Below are positions 24,985-36,689 of a DNA stretch of 64,000 bases, piece by piece. Origin of the DNA: Ascaphus truei. Lineage: Eukaryota; Chordata; Amphibia; Anura; Ascaphidae. Under the pieces are notes generated by a model, which was not told the origin of the DNA, made no database searches, and worked only from the letters and a program-made list of their open reading frames with translations. How positions within the stretch are numbered: position 1 is the stretch's first letter; every line of letters begins with the position of its first letter. A program made the position numbers and the translations under genes. Location of the stretch: contig CM071586.1 in NCBI GenBank assembly GCA_036426205.1, positions 8,337,569-8,401,568 of the forward strand, in the 5' to 3' direction.

Positions 24985-26625
24985 TCACAGCCCATTTCAG
25001 CTGCCCCCAAAACCCATAACAGCAGCCCCCACAACCCATATCAGCAGCCCCCACAACCCATATCATAACAGCCCAACAACCCCTATCATGCAGGCCCCAC
25101 AACCCATATCAGCAACCCCTACATCCATATATCACAGCCCCACCACCCATTCCATGTCCGCATACCCAATCCCCCAAGTCAGCATCCCAACTCGCATCCC
25201 CCCCCCCAGTCAATCAGCATCCCTCCCCCCCAAGTCTCAGCATCCAGCATCCCCCCCCCAAGTCAGCATCCACCCCCCCAAGTCATGGCATCGGCATCCC
25301 ATACAGATATCATACCCCCCCAAGCCAGCATCCCCCCCCCCTAAAAAAGAAAAACGACAAGCTCAGCCATCCATCATCCCCCCCTCCCAATTCAATCCCC
25401 ACCATGAATCCACCCCCAACATCCCCCGGTCAAACATCGCCTGCATCCCCCCCAAAGGTCCTCACTCCCACCCACCCCAAATCAGCATCCCCACCCCCAA
25501 GTTACCAGCAATCCAGCATCCCCTACCCCCCCCAGTCAGCATCCCACCGCACTCCCCATCAGCATCCCACCCCCAAGTCCAGGCATCCAACCCACCCACC
25601 CACAAGTAGCAAATCCCCCAGTCATCCCCACCCAATAGTCCCAAGCCTCCATCCTCCCCCAATGTCAGTCAGCATCCCAAGAGACATTCCCCACAACCCA
25701 GTAAAACAGAACACCCAAGTCAGCACCCCCCAGTCAGCAGCATCCACCCATTCATCCGCACCCCCCCCAGTCAGCACACTCACCACAGCAGATCCCCCAA
25801 GTAAGCATCGAAACGCCACCAGTCGTCCCACCCCAAGTCAGCACCAGCAATCCCCCCCCCCAAGGTCAGCATCCCCGCATCCCCCCCAGCACTCAAGTCA
25901 GCATCCAAGTCCCCCCCAAGTCAGCAATCCAGCATCCCACCCCGCAAGTCAGCATCCCCGCATCAGCTCCCCACAGCGACCCCCAATGTCAGCATCCAGC
26001 ATCCCCCCCCACGCTCCACATCAGGCTCCCACCCCCCGCCCCCCAAGTCACATCCCCACCACCCCCCAAGTCAGCATCCAGCATCCCCCCCGTCAGCATC
26101 CAGCATCCCCCCCCAAGTCAGCATCCAGCATCCCCCCAAGTCAGCATCCAGCATCCAACCCCAAGACAGCATCCAAGCATACCCCCCAGTCAGTATCCAG
26201 CATCCCCCCCCCAAGTCAGCATCCAGCACATCCTCCCCCCAAGTCGCAGATCCCCCCCCAAGTCCAGCATCCAGCATCCCCCCAAGTCAGCATCCGCATC
26301 CCCCCTCCCCCCCCAAGTCAGCATCCCCACCCCCAAAATCAACACATCCCCCACCACCCCCAAGTCAGCATCCCTGCATCCCCCCAGTCAGCATCCAGCA
26401 TCCCCCCACCAGTCAGTCATACCAGCCATCCCCACCACAAACCAATCATCTCCAGCCCCCCAGAATCCCCACCCCCAAGTCAGCATCCCCAGCCCCCCAA
26501 GTCAACATCCCCACCCCCCAAGTCAGCATCCAGCATCCCCCCAAGTCAGCATCCAGCATCCAACCCCAAGGCAGCATCCAGCATACCCCCCCAAGTCAGC
26601 ATCCAGCATCCCCCGCGGGCCGTAT
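24985..26625. repeat. C-rich satellite inside hAT
   Basis: About 70-80 units based on CCCCCCAAGTCAGCATCCAG, with highly variable C-run lengths. A 445-residue Pro/Ser/His open frame over it is a repeat shadow with no domain. The strong strand bias for C means G-quadruplex potential on the other strand. Confidence 0.95.
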
Positions 26626-26799
26626 GTTGTGCAGCCCTGGTATTGCATTGTTTTATAATATGTGTTTTTTGTAGTCATGGAGTTTTCTCCCATAGTTTAG
26701 TAGTTGGATGTATTGGAATATCTGTTTTTCCGGTATATTAAATGTTGAGATTAGCTCCCTGTATGACATAAGGGAAATTATACAAATAAAATAAATAAT

Positions 26800-28685
26800 T
26801 ATCTACAGGCCTGCCAATTGCCCAAACGTAAACTAAATCATAGAACATAGCTTAATGAACCAATTTCTGCTGAAGAGATGACTTCGGCCTTTAAGGAGCT
26901 GAAGAATTCAAAATCTCCAGGCCCAGATTGCTTTTCCGGATCCTACTATAAGCAATTTTCAAATATTCTTACCCCATATTTAGTAACTATGTTTAACACA
27001 GTTTTAAACGGTGTGCCAATCCCACAAATCGATGGCTACAGCCAACATCGTACTAATACTGAAAAAAGGTAAAGATCCTGTGAACTGCGCCAGCTATCGT
27101 CCAATTTCACTTATAAATACAGATGTTAAGCTATATGCCAAAATTTGGGCCAATAGTCAAACAATATATGAATTATCTGGTCCACAATGACCAAGTAGGG
27201 TTCATCCCATCAAGGCATGACCCAGATAATATCCGTAGGACTCTTAACCTAATCCACAAGACTGAAGTGGAAAATATCCCCTGTATGCTACTCTCACTAG
27301 ATGCTGAGAAAGGTTTTGACAGACTTGGTTGGCGGTATCTGTTCGAAATATTGACAAAAATGGGATTTGCTGGAGTCTCTCTCAGAGGTATTCAGACCTT
27401 ATATCATGCCCCATGGGCCCAGATTAGAAACGCAAGGCTCCTCTCAGACACCATATTTATAGCAAATTGCACACGACAGGGCTTCCCCCTCTCTCCACTT
27501 TTATTTGCGGTCTCTATTGAACCCTTGGCAGCTGCATTGAGATTAAACCCTAATGTGTCTGGTATAGAGGTCAGAAACACAGAATATAAAGTGGCATTAT
27601 TCACTGACGACATACTAATGATAATAACTAGAGTACTCACTACTCTCCCCAACTTTTTTCTAGCACTTGGGCAGTATAACAGGCTGCAAAATTAATCAGT
27701 CAAAATCACTAGCCCTAAGTATTAATCTAATTCATGATCTGATTAAACTTCTTAGTATTAACTTCAATTTTACATGGCGCACAAGCTATATACCATACCT
27801 AGGTGTAAATCTCACAAAATCCGTACAGACAATATACAGTATAGATATAATTACCCCCAACAAATTTGAAAGCTCAAAAATGATTTAGAAGAATAGGATA
27901 GATATTATATCTCCTGGATAGGTAGGATTACGGCAGTCAAGATGACTCTCTTTCCCAGGATAATGTACCTTTTTCGGACTCTCTTGGTCCCGGATAAAGA
28001 TATAACCAATCTACAGCGCAATAATGCTAGGTTAATATGGACAGGTAAAAGGAACAGAATTAAAAGTACAATACAACAGAGACTCAAAGCTAGGTCTTGC
28101 TGTGCCTAATCTTCAAAAATATCTTCAGGCATCTCAGCTGAGCCAGCTACTCCTCTGGAACGCAGCAGCGGGTAAGAGTGTGTGGGTCGATATACAGAAC
28201 TATATTTGTTCCCCCGCAAGATTAGACTCTTTAATATGGCTGGACAGCCAAGACAGGCCATCAGGGGGAATAGCAAACCCAACGATTAAACATTCACTGG
28301 CACTTTGGGAACGGCTTAAATCTAAATACAGATGTACTAACAAAAATGCTAGTATAATCCCACTTTTCTATAATCCCCAGTTTGCCACAGGAATGGAGGA
28401 AGGTGGATTTTCATCTTGGAAGAGAAGATGGATAACTCGGATCAGACACCTGATATCCGATAAAGAGATCAAGGGTTTTCCTGAGCTTCGAGAGAAGGCT
28501 GAACTACGGCCTGGAGAGGTGTTTAGATATCTCCAGTTAAAACATTTTATTATGCTAAAGCATGCAAGCACATTTCCGCCGGTTGCAACCTATTTTGAAA
28601 TGCTCTATAACTGAAGATCTGAACAAAGGTTTAATCTCAATTATCGATCACCTTCTGTTGGATGTAGATTTTAGACTAAAGACTA
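26800..28685 (+). pseudogene. L1 ORF2: reverse transcriptase
   Basis: The plus-strand translation resumes the L1 interrupted at 21590: LNEPISAEEMTSAFKELKN, then [37 protein letters not shown] and the active-site box FTDD (normally FADD) at about 27600. The thumb with YLGVNLTKSVQTIYS follows, and the C-terminal domain runs to about 28680. Frame changes near 27070, 27690 and 27890 inactivate it. It is interrupted at about 28688 by a G-rich element and continues at 30229. Confidence 0.85.
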
Positions 28686-28687
28686 TA

Positions 28688-30228
28688 TATATATACTAGC
28701 TGAGAGACCCGGCGTTGCTCGGGATGTAAATGCGTAATAGATAGTATTATAGTATTTGTTGTAAAGGTTTCGGGGGGGGGAGAGAAAGGGAGTCGGTGAG
28801 GGGGGGAGAAAGGGGAGCGGGGGGGGAGAGAAGGGGAGAGGGGGGGGAGGAAAAGGGGAGAGGGGGGGGCGGAGAGAAATGGGGGGGGAGAAAGGGAGCG
28901 GGGGGGGGGGGGAGAGAAAGGGGAGCGGGGGGGGGGGAGAGGGGAGGGGGGGGGGAGAAAGGGGAGCGGGGGGGGGAGAAGGGAGCGGGGGGGGAGGAAA
29001 GGGGAGCGGGGGGGGGAGAGAGAAAGAAAGGGGACGCGGTGGGGGGGGAGAGAAAGGGGGAGCGGGGGGGGACGAGAAGGGAGAAGGGAGAAAGGGGAGA
29101 GGGGGGGGGGGAGAAAGGGGAGGGGGGGGGAGAAGGGGGAGCGGGGGGGGAGAAAGGGGGAGAAAGGGGAGCGGGGGGGGGGAGAAAGGGGGGGAGAAAG
29201 GGGAGCGGGGGGGGGGGGAAAGGGGAGTGGGGGGGGGAAAAAGGGAGTGGGGGGGGAAAAAGGGGAGGGGGGGGGGGGTGGAGAGCAGTGGGCATATTTG
29301 TATTCATAATTTATGTATGGGCATTTCCCCCCCCTCCTCGTGCGTCCGTCCCCCGCTGGTTCGGCTGGATGCCCCCCCGTTCCGTGTACCACCCCGTTCC
29401 CCGTGACCCCCCCCACACCGTTCCCTGTGATTGCGCCACCCACCCCCCGCGCGCCCGCTTGGTCCCCGATGTGCGTCTGCTGAGTGAGGCGGGTGAGGCG
29501 GGTTGCAGAGGCGCCCTGTGTGGGCCTAAGACTCGACGCTCCCCCCCCCGGCGCCGCTCGATGTGGCGTCTGGCTGAGCCGGTAGGAAGCGCCCTGTGTG
29601 TGTGGGGCCTGAGGCTGAGGCGGGACGCGCAGTGGGCCTGAGGCTGAGGCGGACGCGCAGTGGCTGAGGCGAGGCGGGACGCGCAGTGGGCCTGAGGCTG
29701 AGGCGGGACGCACATGACTTCATGAGCGTGGGTATGTGGTAGCGCCGGGGAGGGAAGGGAGCGGCTGGGTAGGAGGAGGCCCGCTTCCAGCTAGCGATGG
29801 ACAGTGCAGGACGGCGCAAGTGAGGGGGAGGGGGGAGGACAGAGGAGTGTGTGTGTGTGGTATAGAGCGCGTGTGTTGTGATGGCTGGGGTGGGTATAGA
29901 GTGCTGTTTGTGTGGGCTGGGTAAGAGCTGGTGTGTGTTGTGGTGTGTGTGTGTATAGAGACTTGTAGTGTTGTGTTTGTGTTTGTGTGGTGTAGTAGAG
30001 CTGTGTGTTGTGGGTGTGTGTAGAGTGCTGTGTTGTGTGTGGTGTGTTTGTGTGTGTGGTAGAGGCTGCTGTGTTGTGTGTGTGTGTGTGTGTGTGGGCC
30101 GTCACTCCGCCTCAGGCCAATGAGAGGTGTGCGGGGGCGGGCGACCCAAGGGACCAATGAGATTTCCCCTAGGGACACCGGACATCCAGGCAGGCAAACA
30201 TACAGTGCTTTCACTAATATAGTATAAG
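28688..30228. mobile_element. Unclassified G-rich insertion element
   Basis: L1 coding sequence stops at about 28687 and resumes in frame at 30229, so this 1.54-kb block is an insertion. It starts TATACTAGCTGAGAG and ends CTTTCACTAATATAGTATA, sharing an inverted TATACTA end. Inside are a GGGGGGAGAAAGGGGAGC satellite (28745-29285), a GC-rich minisatellite of about 28 bp (29600-29720), a GT-rich tract and two CCAATGAGA boxes near 30118 and 30152. No protein is encoded. Superfamily unknown. Confidence 0.65.
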
Positions 30229-31062
30229 ATATGCATAGGTGGGAAGAGGAAATAGGGGAAGTACTAGAGGTTGAGGTCTGGTCCGATATATGTGATGTAG
30301 CAGCTTCCAGTTCAATATGTATGACCATAAAGGAAAATACATATAAGATATTGTGACGCTGGTACCTTACACAAATAAGATTACATGCTATAAATAGCAA
30401 TATATCCCCCCTATGTATTCAAGGTTGTGGACAGACAGGATCACTTTTGAATATCTGGTGGGCCTGTCCAGTTCTGGCCCCCCTCTGGTGGCAAACTTTT
30501 GAGCTTATTAACTCCACAGGAGGAATGACGGTAATCCCTGACCCGTAGCTGGACCTATTGAGCAGACCCCCTCCCAACTTACCAAAACATCGGTATAAAC
30601 TAATATGACATATTTTGCTGGCCACAAGATGCTCTATTGCTGCGTGTTGGAATAAACAGACTTATCCAGGATTACTATCTATCAAAAGTAGGATATGGCA
30701 TATGCTGAAAAGAGCGGATTACAGCATACCTGCAAGAAAAATCATATATATTTGCTCAAGTGTGGAACCCAGGTTGACACAAGAGGGTGGTGTGGGGCTT
30801 GATCCAGAGCTAGTATTATTGTAAAAATAGACAAGGTGAAATATAAGGATCAAAAAAGAGAGAGGATTTCAGGGATGAAACTAGGACTTGGTGTTGAGAT
30901 GCAATTTTAAGAATATTATATTTTTACCTGTATCCCCCCCATTCTCTCCCCCCACCGTTAGTTGTTGTGTTGTATCCCGCATTGATATGTTCCCTCCCTC
31001 TCGCCCCAGATGGTTGATGGTTGGTTAAATTCTTGTTAAAACTATGACTGTGAATATACACT
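30229..31062 (+). pseudogene. L1 ORF2 C-terminus and 3' UTR
   Basis: Continues the RT block with RWEEEIGEVLEVEVWSDICD and the Trp/Cys-rich C-terminal segment (GSLLNIWWACPVLAPLWW). Then come SIKSRIWHMLKRADYSIPAR and the stop, followed by an untranslated tail with C-runs. It closes the plus-strand L1 that begins before 17972. Confidence 0.8.
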
Positions 31063-31069
31063 ACCGACA

Positions 31070-31440
31070 CACTTTATTGCTCATCGGCCAGATCCGCAAG
31101 CCGGGAGATTTCCCGGCTTGCTAGTGGCCACCCCTCGGCGTGCCGCGCGTCACCGACGCGCGGTCACGCGTCACCGACGCGCGGTCACGCGTCATCGGGA
31201 GCCTGCGCCCCCTGCACGCGCGTCCAGGGCTCCCCGAGGGAGCCCTGGTGTCCCGCGATCGCGGGACGGCGGCAGGGGGTTCCGGGGGACCCGGCGGACC
31301 CGGCAGCGGTAGGGAGAGCGCCCCGATCGGAGGGCGCTCTTCCGCTGCTTCGGCGCGCGCCCGTCACCCTCCGGCGCGCGCCAGGATACTGCTGCGGCCA
31401 AGAACGGGCAAATGCTCGAATAAACTTGGCCGCAGCAGTA
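31070..31440. repeat. GC-rich train of perfect hairpins
   Basis: At least six perfect palindromes occur in 345 bp: 31097-31120 (10-bp stem CAAGCCGGGA), 31143-31163 (CCGCGCGTC / GACGCGCGG), 31224-31248 (CCAGGGCTCC / GGAGCCCTGG), 31251-31266 (TCCCGCGATCGCGGGA), 31315-31340 (AGAGCGCCC / GGGCGCTCT) and 31387-31440 (16-bp TACTGCTGCGGCCAAG arms, 22-base loop). It lies exactly between the L1 3' end and the CR1 3' end. No coding sense; probably a foldback-type non-autonomous element. Confidence 0.75.
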
Positions 31441-32045
31441 TAACATAGTTACATAGTAGATGAGGTTGAAAAAAGACATACGTCCGTCAAGTTCAACCTA
31501 TGCTAAATTTAGATAACAGATACTTTATCCTATATCTATACTTCCTTATTGATCCAGAGGAAGGCAAACAAAAAACCCTAATGTCATATCATCCAATGAT
31601 ATCTCATAAGGGGAAAAATAAATGCCTTCCTGACTCCAAGAATTGGCAATCGGATTAATTTCTGAATCAACATGCTTCCCATGTTTACTTATTTGGTACA
31701 TCCCTGTATACCTTTCCTTTCTAAAAAGATGTCCAACCTTTTTTTTTGAACAAATCTATTGCATCTGCCATCACAGTCTCTATGGGTAATGAATTCCACA
31801 TTTTAACTGCCGTTACAGTCAAGAACCCTTTCCTTTGTTGCTGGGGAAATCTCCTTTCCTCCAACCTTAAGGGACGCCCCCGATTCCTTTGTACTGCCCG
31901 TGGGATGAATAGTTCTTTTGAAAGATCCTTGTACTGTCCCCGAATATATTTGTATATTGTTATGTTAGGTAAGTTCTTTGTGTTAATAAACAACTGTTGA
32001 TATATTGTAATGATGAACAGCTTCCCTTTCCCCTTCTGCATCCTA
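31441..32045 (-). mobile_element. CR1 3' fragment
   Basis: Minus-strand translation gives YKDLSKELFIPRAVQR, then KMWNSLPIETVMADAIDLF, plus the family 3' UTR ending at 31441 in repeats of ACATAGTTACATAG. Same family as 2025-2704 and 61320-62462. Confidence 0.85.
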
Positions 32046-33330
32046 ATACTTTAATAAAAAAATAAATTAAAAAAAAGTAGTGGTAGTAATGGGGACAAAA
32101 AACAAAAGAACAAGGCGCACAACGCACATAGTGTAGTAGAGTTAAAAATGTGACTTTATGGTTAAAAGTAAATATATCTGCGTACATCAAGTAAGAATAA
32201 ACAAACAGTTGGTATATTGGTTTACCACACCAGGAGATGACACTGTGCGATGCCCTCGGATGGATCTCGGCATGCAATGGGTCAGGAGACGTCTCATCTG
32301 TCCCTTACAGCGTCCTCCGTTTAGGGGTAGTGTGGATATGTCCCTTGTAGAGAAAGCCCCACACTGTTCACTCGATATTTGTTGTCCACTAGTTATTAGC
32401 TGCGCACTACCACTTTTTTCTTCTGTAGTAATGGGGAGCATGTTAGGAGCGCTGCTAAGTGTATTACGAGATACAATGGCTGTTCAAATAAAATAACCAA
32501 AGTTCTGAACAAGCACTGGAATATCTTACTTTGTGATCACATTTGGGTAGTCATCTCACTAAATCAGCCCCTGTTATCAGGCAATAAATATTAAGAATAC
32601 AATTGCACCCAGTAAAGTTAGAGAGGTTGGGGGATCTGAGGTGACTAAGCTGGGTGACTCAAATGGGAACCACAAATGTATTATGTGCAAACATATTATT
32701 CTTCAAGATTCCTTTTCCTCTTTCTCCAAAGGAACCATATATCCTATTAGGAGCTCCATTAATTGTCTCCGTGTGTGGTTTATGCTCTATCCTGATCTTT
32801 TAAGGTTCAGTATATAAGTAGGACCAATCGTCCCCTCTGTGTGAAGTTCCTTGAACATAGACGGCAATTCTCAAAGGTATCCTCACACATAATGTTCTTT
32901 AGCACTTTTCCTCTTGTCATTCTGGTGACCTTGCCAGTTGTAGGATTATAGGACTGGAATATATCCCCACTTCAAAACTAGGAGGGGATAGGTTCAAATT
33001 ACTTTGCATCCGTAAATCTTTTTGTATTTACAAGGTGGATACTTTGTCACCACCTGGCTTAAACAAATACATAGATACTAGCATTCTGGTGTAGGTCTCT
33101 GGAAAGGGGTTTCCCCCTTTATTGTATCAGTCCTGCTCCCTGGGCTCATCGCTAATTATATTACCAATCACTGGTATGTACTCTCCTTGCTATACATCAT
33201 AATAGTTCACTTGCTTTCTAATATACATGTGTGAATCACCATACACATGTTTTAATTCATTTCATTGAACTATTTTACATGTTTCCAAGTCTCCAATTAT
33301 TTTTATAGACTTAATTATTTTTTATATTGC
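32046..33330. other. Intergenic, unassigned
   Basis: A-rich start, then dispersed-repeat-like sequence without recognisable protein motifs. I see no gene. Confidence 0.4.
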
Positions 33331-33339
33331 AATGCATTT

Positions 33340-33397
33340 AAATGATGTACAACACACACACACACCACCCAACACCACACCCCACACACACACACAC

Positions 33398-33480
<83 letters not shown>
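33340..33480. repeat. (CA)n microsatellite
   Basis: About 140 bp of nearly pure CA with a few interruptions. Apparent open frames are artefacts. Confidence 0.95.
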
Positions 33481-33483
<3 letters not shown>

Positions 33484-33737
33484 GACTTAACTGGCACTCC
33501 TAGGAATATAGGTATAAGAGCGGTGCTTGGCCCATAAAGATGAATAATGCATGTAATCCCCAGCAAGGTGATAAAAAAAGATAGCACTCACCAGGTAAAG
33601 TCCAAATAAACTGTATTCAGAGTGTTCACACAAATTCCAAATATATATATATATTATATATATATATATATATACACACATACATACACACACACACACA
33701 CACATATATATATACATTGGCCACGCTCAGTAGCGCT
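33481..33737. other. Short repeat plus (TA)n(CA)n
   Basis: SINE- or MITE-like sequence to about 33640, then a TA/CA/TA compound microsatellite at 33641-33716. Confidence 0.5.
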
Positions 33738-34443
33738 TGTAAATGCGAGAAAAAATACAATAGTTACGGGTTCATTATTTTTCAGAGTTAATCAAGTAAG
33801 AGTTTATTTCATTACGAGTATACCCGGAGGAGAGCTCAATGCAAAAGCTCTTCTGCCATACAGTGAGAAACACATAATCTTTATACCCTGCCGAGGTATA
33901 ATACATGCCCCTAGATGGGAGGGGTTGACCTCTAATGATACGGATACCTAATCAATACCAGAAAATACAGTTTTAATACATAACTTTTACCCTAACCTTT
34001 GGCTCACCTTAGGGGGAGTATTTTCTGAGAACACAATTATCACATTCCTAAGTTTAGGGCTGTTATTAAAAATAAGAAATAGCAGAAGCAGGTTTTTATC
34101 TTTTTTGCTCCTAACTTCCAATTATTTTGAAAACACATTCACCAACACAAATGGGAGTTTTAATAGGAATAGTTCTTATCTCAAACTGGTTCTGCATTCC
34201 ATTCACCCCCCCCCCTTGCCCCTGGCATATACAGTATACAGATTAGTTTCAGAAGAGAGAAACACCCTGAGGGAATCTGTGACTTACAGAATAGCAAGAT
34301 CACTGAGGTAAAATCTCATTCATGCTTCTTTCATAACTACATAAAAAACAAGATGGAGGACAAACAGAGAGAAACAAAATGGTTGCATAGATCCCAGTGC
34401 ATCCCCCTACATCCCTACATGGGCTTTATATCAAACTTTCACA
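33738..34443 (-). mobile_element. ERV-type LTR, minus strand (likely 3' LTR)
   Basis: A TG...CA segment of about 706 bp read on the minus strand. It has the same architecture as the LTRs at 19655 and 44905: CCATTTTGT motifs in U3, a promoter-proximal TATAAAG, and a late AATAAACTC. Directly upstream in sense (34444-34460) lies a purine tract AAAAGGAGGGAC, which is what precedes a 3' LTR. It is too diverged from 44905-45650 to be its undamaged partner. Confidence 0.6.
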
Positions 34444-34460
34444 GTCCCTCCTTTTATTCT
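34444..34460 (-). promoter_or_regulatory. Candidate polypurine tract
   Basis: Minus-strand AATAAAAGGAGGGAC ends two bases before the LTR start. Polypurine tracts prime plus-strand DNA synthesis in retroviruses. The call depends on the LTR call. Confidence 0.5.
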
Positions 34461-34582
34461 TAAACAAAAAATGCTTTAAGGATAACTGTCCAGTATTGCA
34501 TATGGTTCCTATTTGGCTTGCTCCAGAATTGAATAATTCTTGGTGGTCTCAGTCTTGGTAGAATAGGAGTGTGCCTGGCCAT

Positions 34583-35588
34583 TGTGACGGGGAGGAAAGG
34601 GTTAATACCTGATTTGCCATGCATTACTGTTGTTGCCCTGTCCCCGCCATTTTTATTCCCCATTTGCAGGCCATTCCCTGTCTGTGAGGGTAAAACACAA
34701 GATGCATTGATTGCCATACCCTCTAACCAACACATGATAGCAGATCTTAAATGTAAGGCAGGATGTATTTTTTTGTAAGTCCAAGCAGGAATTACTTGGA
34801 CCTCCAGCTGTGATATGGGTGAATGAGCGTCGGTATTTTTATGACCAAGCCGCAAAGGGCTGTAATTATTTTTATGATGGAACCTCAAAAGGCTCCCACA
34901 GATTTAGAGTCCCCTGTCTAAAAGAGTGTCAATTGTGACAAGACCCAGAGGCCCATAATGTATACAATACTGGCATACTGATGCACAGCAGATGTCAGGC
35001 TAGTGACACCTTGGAGACAGAGACCAGACCCAGTGGCCCCAAGAAATGGGTGTAGCCCAGGTATGCTAAGTGGCATGGGTATCAACCTGACCCATGCACC
35101 CTGCCCACCGGACAGCCCTTTTGACCGGTCTTAGGAACTGTGGGTCACTTCTCTAATCGTGGTTTTTTTTGTTCCCACGAGGGGATTGGATCCACATGTT
35201 AAAGATAGCTTTGGGCAGTCTATAACTGTGGCTTCCCAATTATTCCCAGGATGATTCCTGAATTTTAATCCATGATGTAAAGATGCAAGACTTTGTTCCA
35301 GTACTGCAGCAACCAGTCCAGGAGTGAAGGGGTTAATAACCACGTAACTACAGGACTTTTAAAACCAAGGCTGCATTTCTTGCGCTTGCAAGCAGAGGAC
35401 AATTTCTTTTGTTTGAAAGGACAATTTCTTTCATTCCCTTTTCCCAGGGAGTGTTTTCAAGTGTATTCTGCAGATGTCGTGTGTTTGTCTATTAAGGAAA
35501 TAAATCACAATTTATTTTGCAACTTGTTCTGTTCAATCAAGTACCCAGAAATATAAATGTGTTGATAAAAGTTGGTGTCATCGTGACA
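34583..35588 (+). repeat. Candidate LTR, plus strand
   Basis: Begins TGTGACGGGG and ends TCGTGACA, with AATAAA near 35499. TGGTGGCAGCTGG at 35603, resembling a Leu-type primer-binding site, follows after 14 bases, a longer gap than usual. No coding region follows, so it is a tentative solo LTR lying inside older ERV sequence. Confidence 0.4.
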
Positions 35589-35605
35589 AGCTTTTAAAAA
35601 ACTGG

Positions 35606-36689
35606 TGGCAGCTGGTGGTATACTGATTGAACCTATATTGCAGTTTTCTGCGGGCTCTGTAATATAGTGAAGACCTTGTAGCTTGCGAGCTCCTCAGAAA
35701 AGTAGCAACTGACACACACTTCTAAAGAGCACGAGAAACTTCACTGTTCCCTTCACCCATACCGCGAAGGCACCATGAGCGATCGGGGGAGCGTCAGTGC
35801 CTAAGTAAAAAACGTGATACTCGCATAGTGCAGTAAAATTAACATAGCACATACACAGGCAGAGCTCTCATAAGAGCACAAATAAAGTTAGATAGTAATG
35901 ATCACAGAATAATCAAAGATGTAACTATCTATGGACATCTATGATGGTATAATATGTCCATCCACAAAGGAGCAACAATTAGGAGGTGGAAATCCAAAAG
36001 AGAGACACCAAACCAAAACTTAAAATGTAGACATTTATCCAGCATTGATAAAATTGGAGGCTTACAGGATTCCAAATGGTAAATAGCAAGGGTGTACGAG
36101 TGTAGATTTCAGCCGAGTCGCGTTCTCGGGATCTCTGCACGATGCTGCTTCCTCACACGGTCTCCGACCTGCGCTGCTTCAGGGAGCCAATACGTCACTT
36201 CCGGTTTCTTCAACACGTATAGCAGACGCCACCGGAACTCCACTGCAGACACTATCCATCTGGATCTCGCACGGCGAAACGCGTAGAGCGTAACCCCTCT
36301 TGCGAGATGACACAGAAGATGGCGCTGGAACGCAAGCGCTGATGGCGCATACGCAGAAGAGGAGTCCTATTAGGATTGAGGAAGACGTCACTGAAACGCA
36401 ACACCGGAAGGAGGCTCTCACGTACTGTTGTGGCACAGCATGATGACAGGACTGATCAGGGGAGACGGATTGGGGTCAGCTGGGGTGATTTTTTACTTGT
36501 TTTCACCTGTTGTATTGTCTTTGGTTGAGGATATATATACTGGGTTTATCCTCAGTTGGTGTATGCCTAGTCACTTGAGAAAGACCTATTGGTCGAAACG
36601 TTGTGTGGCACAATAAATTTACTTTATTTAGAAAACCGTGGAGCGCTGGATCATGCACAAGGAAAAAACAAACAACGCACGAGGACACC
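35606..36689. other. Non-coding repeat with CGAAACG hairpins
   Basis: The part at about 36090-36650 is a dispersed element. It has an ATACGTCACTTCCGGTTT motif shared with 55030-55050, and a hairpin at 36262-36308 (ATCTCGCA / TGCGAGAT arms around GAAACGCGT). A second hairpin-GAAACG motif at 36574-36600 is followed by AATAAA near 36613. No protein is encoded. Confidence 0.5.

Larger units (their letters stand above)
22632..26639 (-). mobile_element. hAT transposon, 4 kb, with two internal satellites
   Basis: The left end CAGGCCTGCACAAC is the inverted complement, with one mismatch, of the right end GTTGTGCAGCCCTG. Both also carry GGGCCG-type subterminal sequence. Between them are a minus-strand transposase (23062-24900), a short TCA/CCCATCACTCT repeat block on the 3' side and a 1.6-kb C-rich satellite on the 5' side. 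The flanking octamers GTCTATTG and GTATTGCA are similar but not identical, so no clean 8-bp duplication remains. Confidence 0.85.
21591..26795 (-). mobile_element. Minus-strand L1 fragment inserted in the plus L1, itself split by hAT
   Basis: The minus-strand translation at 22050-22550 gives L1 ORF2 C-terminal sequence (INEFWTQVLQYIKEDTK, then MIKWLDTQAPNIELIKSF). The upstream part continues on the other side of the hAT element at 26648-26795 (QIFQYIQLLNYGRKLHDY). AATTAT lies at both outer junctions (about 21584 and 26786), a possible short target duplication. It is 5' truncated. Confidence 0.75.

Noticed and set aside
25000..26620. Possible centromeric or telomeric satellite
   Set aside because: The array lies between hAT termini and lacks TTAGGG. 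It is internal to a transposon.
25404..26741. 445-residue Pro/Ser/His open frame
   Set aside because: It spans a C-rich tandem satellite inside a hAT element. It has no domain and the frame comes from the unit length.
28676..29713. 345-residue Pro-rich frame
   Set aside because: Reverse of the GGGGGGAGAAAGGGG satellite. No domain; the frame runs through simple sequence.
34460..34888. 142-residue minus-strand frame upstream of the LTR at 34443
   Set aside because: Its position would suit an env tail, but there is no retroviral motif and it crosses the border of another candidate LTR.
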